NCBI GenBank assembly: GCA_007134405.1
Contig: SLKW01000235.1
Coordinates: forward strand, 1-12,163
DNA: 12,163 bases
Direction: 5' to 3'
Source: Paracoccaceae bacterium
GTDB lineage: Bacteria > Pseudomonadota > Alphaproteobacteria > Rhodobacterales > Rhodobacteraceae
The notes under the pieces were generated by a model, which saw only the letters and a list, made by a program, of their open reading frames with translations, did not search any database and was not told the origin of the DNA. Positions 9,142 to 12,163 of this stretch are shown one piece after another. The stretch's first letter is position 1; every line of letters starts with the position of its first letter. A program made the position numbers and the translations under genes.

Positions 9142-9207
9142 TGCCATACGTTTGTCATACGCTTGTCATACTTTTGTCATACGTCTGCCATACGCTTGCC
9201 AAACGCC
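9142..9207. repeat. Six tandem 11-bp repeats, consensus TGYCATACGYT
   Basis: The six adjacent units are TGCCATACGTT, TGTCATACGCT, TGTCATACTTT, TGTCATACGTC, TGCCATACGCT and TGCCAAACGCC, each exactly 11 bp. The CATAC core is kept in the first five; the last unit is degenerate. The period is not a multiple of three, so this is not a simple coding repeat. It is close to one helical turn, which would place every unit on the same DNA face. Units 2-4 contain GTCATAC, a small GT-N3-AC dyad. Confidence 0.9.
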
Positions 9208-9302
9208 AAATCCCAGCAAAACAAGGCCCGGACCCGCGCTCTCGTCCACTCCTCGTCCCGCACCGCGTACGCCGCGCCAAGCTTTCGTTAACGTAATTTT
9301 CG

Positions 9303-9316
9303 CCGGCTCCCGCCGG
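9303..9316 (-). terminator. Weak stem-loop just after the hutC stop
   Basis: CCGGC and GCCGG pair around a 4-nt loop, beginning 2 nt past the hutC stop codon on the minus strand. The following bases are CGAAAATT, not a T run, so it is at best a poor intrinsic terminator or a 3'-end-protecting hairpin for the hutFC transcript. Confidence 0.3.
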
Positions 9317-9317
9317 G

Positions 9318-10007
9318 TCAGAGCGTCGCATCCACCCGGTGACCCGGTGCGTAGGTAAGCCGGACGAAGGTGATCGCCGCGCCGTCGCGAAAGGTCGTTC
9401 GCTCGACCGCCAGAAGCGCGTCGCCCGGGGCGCAGTCCAGCGCGCGGGCGGCCGGCCCGTCGGCGGGACGGGCGAGAAAGGCGATATTCCCGCCCGAATA
9501 CGGGATGTTGCGAACCAGCCATTCGTTGGCGCTGATCGTGTCGAAGGACACCTCAGCCGGCGCGACGGTCGCGTCGAGCCAGCGGTGCTCCAGGCAGAAG
9601 GGCCGGTCGTCGGCCAGGTGCAGCGCGGTCAGGTGGCGCATCCCGGCGCCCTCGGGCCAGTCGAGCGCGGCCAGTACCTCGGGCGGCGGCGGCCCGAGCG
9701 CGTCTTCGAGCAGCCGGTAGCCGTGGCGCTGGCCGCGCCCCTCCACGTCCTGCCGGATGATGGCGATCTCGAACGTGGCCTTGCGGATCGGCGTCACCGG
9801 CACGCGCGTGCCGCCCTTGCGCCGCCGTTCAAGCAGCCCGGCCTCGGCCAGGTCGCGCAGGGCGCGGTTGACGGTGGCGCGGGCGCAGCCGAATTCGGCG
9901 GCCAGTTCCGCCTCGTCGGGGATGCGTCCGCCCGGCGGCCAGTCGCCCGCACGCATGCGCCGCAGCGCCTCGGCGCGCACCGCCTGCCAGGTGCCGGGGC
10001 GGTCCAT
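9318..10007 (-). CDS. hutC: Histidine-utilisation repressor, GntR/HutC family
   Basis: This is a 229-residue transcription repressor of the histidine-degradation genes; in characterised HutC proteins urocanate is the inducer. The N-terminal GntR winged helix-turn-helix covers about residues 5-72: WQAVRAEALRRMRAGDWPPGG, then IPDEAELAAEFGCARATVNRAL and LAEAGLLERRRKGGTRV. The UTRA ligand domain follows (about 90-225), with the HRWLDATVAPAEVSFDT and SANEWLVRNIPYSGG segments typical of HutC. The ATG shares its A with the hutF stop codon (TGATG), so the repressor is translationally coupled to hutF and, if the operator in front of hutF is its own, autoregulated. An open frame continues upstream of the ATG through hutF, but only as an out-of-frame reading of that gene. 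Confidence 0.94.
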   Translation of the reverse strand: MDRPGTWQAVRAEALRRMRAGDWPPGGRIPDEAELAAEFGCARATVNRALRDLAEAGLLERRRKGGTRVPVTPIRKATFEIAIIRQDVEGRGQRHGYRLLEDALGPPPPEVLAALDWPEGAGMRHLTALHLADDRPFCLEHRWLDATVAPAEVSFDTISANEWLVRNIPYSGGNIAFLARPADGPAARALDCAPGDALLAVERTTFRDGAAITFVRLTYAPGHRVDATL

Positions 10008-11371
10008 CAGAGCGCCCTGAGCCGTCGCAGTACCGCCCGATAGGCTTTCACGATCCCCTCGCGCCCGACATGCCGGCCCCCCTGCACCCGGTGCCGCCCG
10101 GCCGCCCAGACATCGCTCACGGCGCGGTCGTCGGAGGCGAAGATCCAGGCGTCGAGCAGCGTGTCGCCCTCGCGCCCCTCCAGGTCGACATGGCGGCAAT
10201 CGAGCGCCATGAGGTCCGCCAGCCGTCCTGCGGCCACGGCGCCTGCCGCGCGCCCCGCCGCCTGCGCGCCCCCGCGCGCGGCCTCTTCCAGCAGGACCCG
10301 ACCGGTCGAGCGCTCGGGCGTCGCCAGAGCGGCGCGCGACCGGTCGCGCAGGCGCTGAGTATGCTCGAGCGTGCGCAACTCCTCGGTCAGCGCGATGCGG
10401 ATGTTGCTGTCCGAACCCACCCCGAAGGTGCCGCCCGCGCCCGCCCAAGCCACGCCGTCGAAGATCCCGTCGCCGAGGCTCGATTCGGTGATCGGGCAGA
10501 GCCCGGCGACGGCGCCGGTCGCGGCCAGCGCCAGCGTCTCGGCCCGCGCCATCTGCGTGCAGTGGATCAGGCACCAGTGCCGGTCCACCGGCGCATTGGC
10601 CAGCAGCCACTCGGTCGGCCGGGCGCCATAAGCGGCCTCGACCTCCTCGACCTCGGCCAGCTGTTCGGCGAGATGCATGTGCAGGGGCGCGCCGGGGCGC
10701 AGCTCGATGCAGGCCGCCAGCCCCTCGGGCGAGACGGCGCGCAGGCTGTGCGGCGCGATGCCGAGGCGGGCGTCGGCGGGCAGGGCGCGCAGCGCCGCCG
10801 CCGCTTCGTCCACGAGCGTGGCGAAGCGGTCGGGATCGTTGCCGAAGCGGATCTGCCCGGGGCCAAGGTCCCGCCGGTCGCAGCCGCCGTACTGATAGAG
10901 GACCGGCAGCAGCGTCAGCCCGATCCCCGTGTCGCGCGCGGCAGCGGCGATACGCTCGGACATTTCGGCCAGCCTTGCATAGGGTGCGCCGCCGGGGGCG
11001 TGGTGCAGATAGTGGAATTCCACGTTGCAGGCATAGCCCGCCTCCAGCATCTCCATCTGCACGAAGGCGGCGATGGCCTGCACGTCCTCGGGTGTGAGCC
11101 GGTCGAGAAAGCGGAACATCAGCTGCCGCCAGGTCCAGAAGCTGTCGCGCGGGTCGGGGCCGCGGGCCTCGGTCAGCCCGGCCATGGCGCGTTGGAAGGC
11201 ATGGCTGTGCAGGTTCGCGGGCGCCGGTAGCAGCGCCCCCACCCGGTGCGCGCCGGGCTGCGGCAGCGTGCCCGTTTCCACCGCCTCGATCCGGTCGCCC
11301 ACGATTTCCACCGTCACGTCCCGCGCCCAGCCCGTGGCCAGTAGTGCCTGTTCCGCCCAGATCGTCTGCAT
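10007..11371 (-). CDS. hutF: Formimidoylglutamate deiminase
   Basis: The enzyme hydrolyses N-formimino-L-glutamate to N-formyl-L-glutamate and ammonia. This marks the five-step histidine pathway that needs HutG deformylase rather than formiminoglutamase. At 454 residues it has the expected size for this amidohydrolase. Motifs include the metal-binding His55-x-His57 in [22 protein letters not shown], His231-x-His233 in [23 protein letters not shown], and Asp321 in GVGSDSNIR. The ATG at 11371 gives [11 protein letters not shown] and has GGGGGGA just upstream. Longer in-frame starts (11407 or 11638) would run through the promoter or antisense to hutI and are rejected. It leads a two-gene hutF-hutC unit divergent from hutI, with 64 bp between the two start codons. 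Confidence 0.95.
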   Translation of the reverse strand: MQTIWAEQALLATGWARDVTVEIVGDRIEAVETGTLPQPGAHRVGALLPAPANLHSHAFQRAMAGLTEARGPDPRDSFWTWRQLMFRFLDRLTPEDVQAIAAFVQMEMLEAGYACNVEFHYLHHAPGGAPYARLAEMSERIAAAARDTGIGLTLLPVLYQYGGCDRRDLGPGQIRFGNDPDRFATLVDEAAAALRALPADARLGIAPHSLRAVSPEGLAACIELRPGAPLHMHLAEQLAEVEEVEAAYGARPTEWLLANAPVDRHWCLIHCTQMARAETLALAATGAVAGLCPITESSLGDGIFDGVAWAGAGGTFGVGSDSNIRIALTEELRTLEHTQRLRDRSRAALATPERSTGRVLLEEAARGGAQAAGRAAGAVAAGRLADLMALDCRHVDLEGREGDTLLDAWIFASDDRAVSDVWAAGRHRVQGGRHVGREGIVKAYRAVLRRLRAL

Positions 11372-11381
11372 ATTCCCCCCA

Positions 11382-11410
11382 TTGACTCGAAAAATAAGTA
11401 TAGACATAAT
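11382..11410 (+). promoter_or_regulatory. Sigma-70 promoter of hutI
   Basis: TTGACT (11382-11387) and CATAAT (11405-11410) are separated by exactly 17 bp. Each hexamer matches consensus at 5 of 6 positions. The start point would fall near 11417, leaving a leader of about 19 nt before the hutI GTG. This is the best promoter in the window. Confidence 0.75.
11397..11406. promoter_or_regulatory. Likely HutC operator between hutF and hutI
   Basis: AGTATAGACA differs at one defined position from the TGTATANACA pattern of GntR/HutC operators known from other proteobacteria. It lies in the spacer of the hutI promoter, touching its -10 element, and overlaps a TATACT -10 candidate for hutF on the other strand (11402-11397). 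One bound repressor could therefore block both directions. The match is by eye; no other copy was found in the 64-bp region. Confidence 0.6.
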
Positions 11411-11435
11411 GCGCCAAGGTGAAGGGGGAATCAAG

Positions 11436-12163
11436 GTGAAATCGCGGGTTTCAGTTCTCACGAATGCGCGCCTGGCCGGGGCGGAAGCGCCGGTCGATGG
11501 GCGCGCGGCAATCGCCATCGAGGGCGCGTATCTGCGCTGGGTCGGTCGGGCGGATGCGCTTCCCGCCGAGTATCGTGCGGCCGAGCGCACCGACCTGGAA
11601 GGGCGGCTGGTCACGCCTGCCCTGATCGACTGCCACACGCATCTGGTTCATGGCGGCCACCGCGCCGCCGAGTTCGAGATGCGCCTCGAAGGCGCGAGCT
11701 ACGAGGAAGTGGCGCGCGCCGGCGGCGGCATCGTCTCGACCGTGAGTGCGACCCGGGCGGCCGACGAGGAGGCGTTGCTCGCGCAGGCGCTGCCCCGGCT
11801 CGATGCGCTGCTGGCCGAGGGGGTGGCGGCGGTCGAGGTGAAGTCGGGCTACGGCCTCGATACCGAGACCGAGTTGCGCATGTTGCGCGTCGCCCGAAGG
11901 CTGGAAACGGTGCGTCCGGTGCGGGTGCGGACGAGTTTTCTCGGCGCCCATGCCGTGCCGGGCGAATACAAGGGCCGCGCCGACGACTATCTGGATCAGA
12001 TCTGCCTGCCCGCCATGCGCGCCGCCCATTCGGAGGGGCTGGTCGATGCCGTTGATGGGTTCTGCGAGAACATCGCCTTTTCGCCCCCCCAGATCCAACG
12101 CGTCTTTGCCGAGGCGCGCCGGCTGGGCCTGCCGGTGAAGCTGCACGCCGAACAGCTCTCGCA
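11436..12163 (+). CDS. hutI: Imidazolonepropionase, 3' end cut by window
   Basis: The enzyme hydrolyses 4-imidazolone-5-propionate to N-formiminoglutamate, the third step of histidine breakdown and the step before HutF. The 242 visible residues of an expected ~400 begin with GTG ([15 protein letters not shown]), with GAAGGGGGA 6 nt upstream; no ATG fits. Motifs are the metal-binding [12 protein letters not shown] (His67-x-His69), the [21 protein letters not shown] signature, [12 protein letters not shown], the FLGAHAVP histidine, [10 protein letters not shown], and KLHAEQLS at the window edge. These are all standard for HutI. The gene is divergent from hutF and driven by the promoter at 11382-11410. 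Further hut genes (hutH, hutU, hutG) would be expected downstream, outside the window. Confidence 0.95.
   Translation, partial: MKSRVSVLTNARLAGAEAPVDGRAAIAIEGAYLRWVGRADALPAEYRAAERTDLEGRLVTPALIDCHTHLVHGGHRAAEFEMRLEGASYEEVARAGGGIVSTVSATRAADEEALLAQALPRLDALLAEGVAAVEVKSGYGLDTETELRMLRVARRLETVRPVRVRTSFLGAHAVPGEYKGRADDYLDQICLPAMRAAHSEGLVDAVDGFCENIAFSPPQIQRVFAEARRLGLPVKLHAEQLS

Larger units (their letters stand above)
9012..9317. other. Convergent intergenic region with repeats and dyads, no gene
   Basis: This 306-bp stretch lies between two genes that point toward each other, so no promoter is required here. It holds an AT-rich patch (about 9024-9049) in which AAAATA and TATTTT could pair, followed by a T5 run. 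It also holds a GC-only dyad (9084-9107), the 11-bp tandem repeats (9142-9207), and a small stem just after the hutC stop. Open frames across it have no ribosome-binding sites or recognisable products. Confidence 0.7.

Noticed and set aside
9142..9207. CRISPR array
   Set aside because: The units are 11 bp and directly adjacent, with no unique spacers and no cas genes nearby.
9318..11417. A 699-residue minus-strand frame that would fuse a long Arg/Ala/Gly-rich domain to HutC
   Set aside because: The part above 10007 is hutF read out of frame. HutF is unmistakable in its own frame, and hutC has a normal start in a TGATG overlap.

Overview
The window reads as a high-GC alphaproteobacterial chromosome segment, most likely from the Rhodobacterales (Roseobacter/Rhodobacter group). 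Three things point there: the purL-bolA-small ORF-monothiol glutaredoxin order, the fused ~1,140-residue indolepyruvate oxidoreductase, and a HutF-type histidine pathway. These are family-level judgements from reading the sequence; no database was searched. There is no phage, transposon, CRISPR array, tRNA or rRNA gene. Coding density is high and nearly all genes are recognisable.

Region 1 (1-2931, minus strand) is a housekeeping operon. It holds purL (purine synthesis), bolA, an unnamed 53-residue one-pass membrane protein, and a CGFS monothiol glutaredoxin cut by the window edge. The last three genes are tightly spaced (10 bp and 3 bp gaps), so the small protein is probably co-translated with the BolA/Grx4 iron-sulfur pair. 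Region 2 (2932-3275) has no protein gene. It contains a strong minus-strand rho-independent terminator preceded by a separate 26-nt stem-loop and an unpaired CCUCCC linker, which is the layout of a trans-acting small RNA. This is the most interesting unannotated element here.

Region 3 (3276-7763) is a LysR-type regulator divergent from the fused indolepyruvate ferredoxin oxidoreductase gene. Their 165-bp shared intergenic region carries a long inverted repeat. Region 4 (7839-9011, plus strand) is murI (glutamate racemase) and a DUF4389-like membrane protein. Region 5 (9012-9317) is a convergent intergenic region with six tandem copies of an 11-bp unit, an AT-rich patch and a GC-rich dyad.

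Region 6 (9318-12163) is a histidine-utilisation locus. hutF and its repressor gene hutC lie on the minus strand, joined by a TGATG overlap, and hutI lies on the plus strand, cut by the window end. The 64-bp gap between hutF and hutI holds a near-consensus sigma-70 promoter for hutI and a likely HutC operator positioned to control both directions. Together the locus would convert imidazolonepropionate to formiminoglutamate (HutI) and then to formylglutamate (HutF), under HutC repression.
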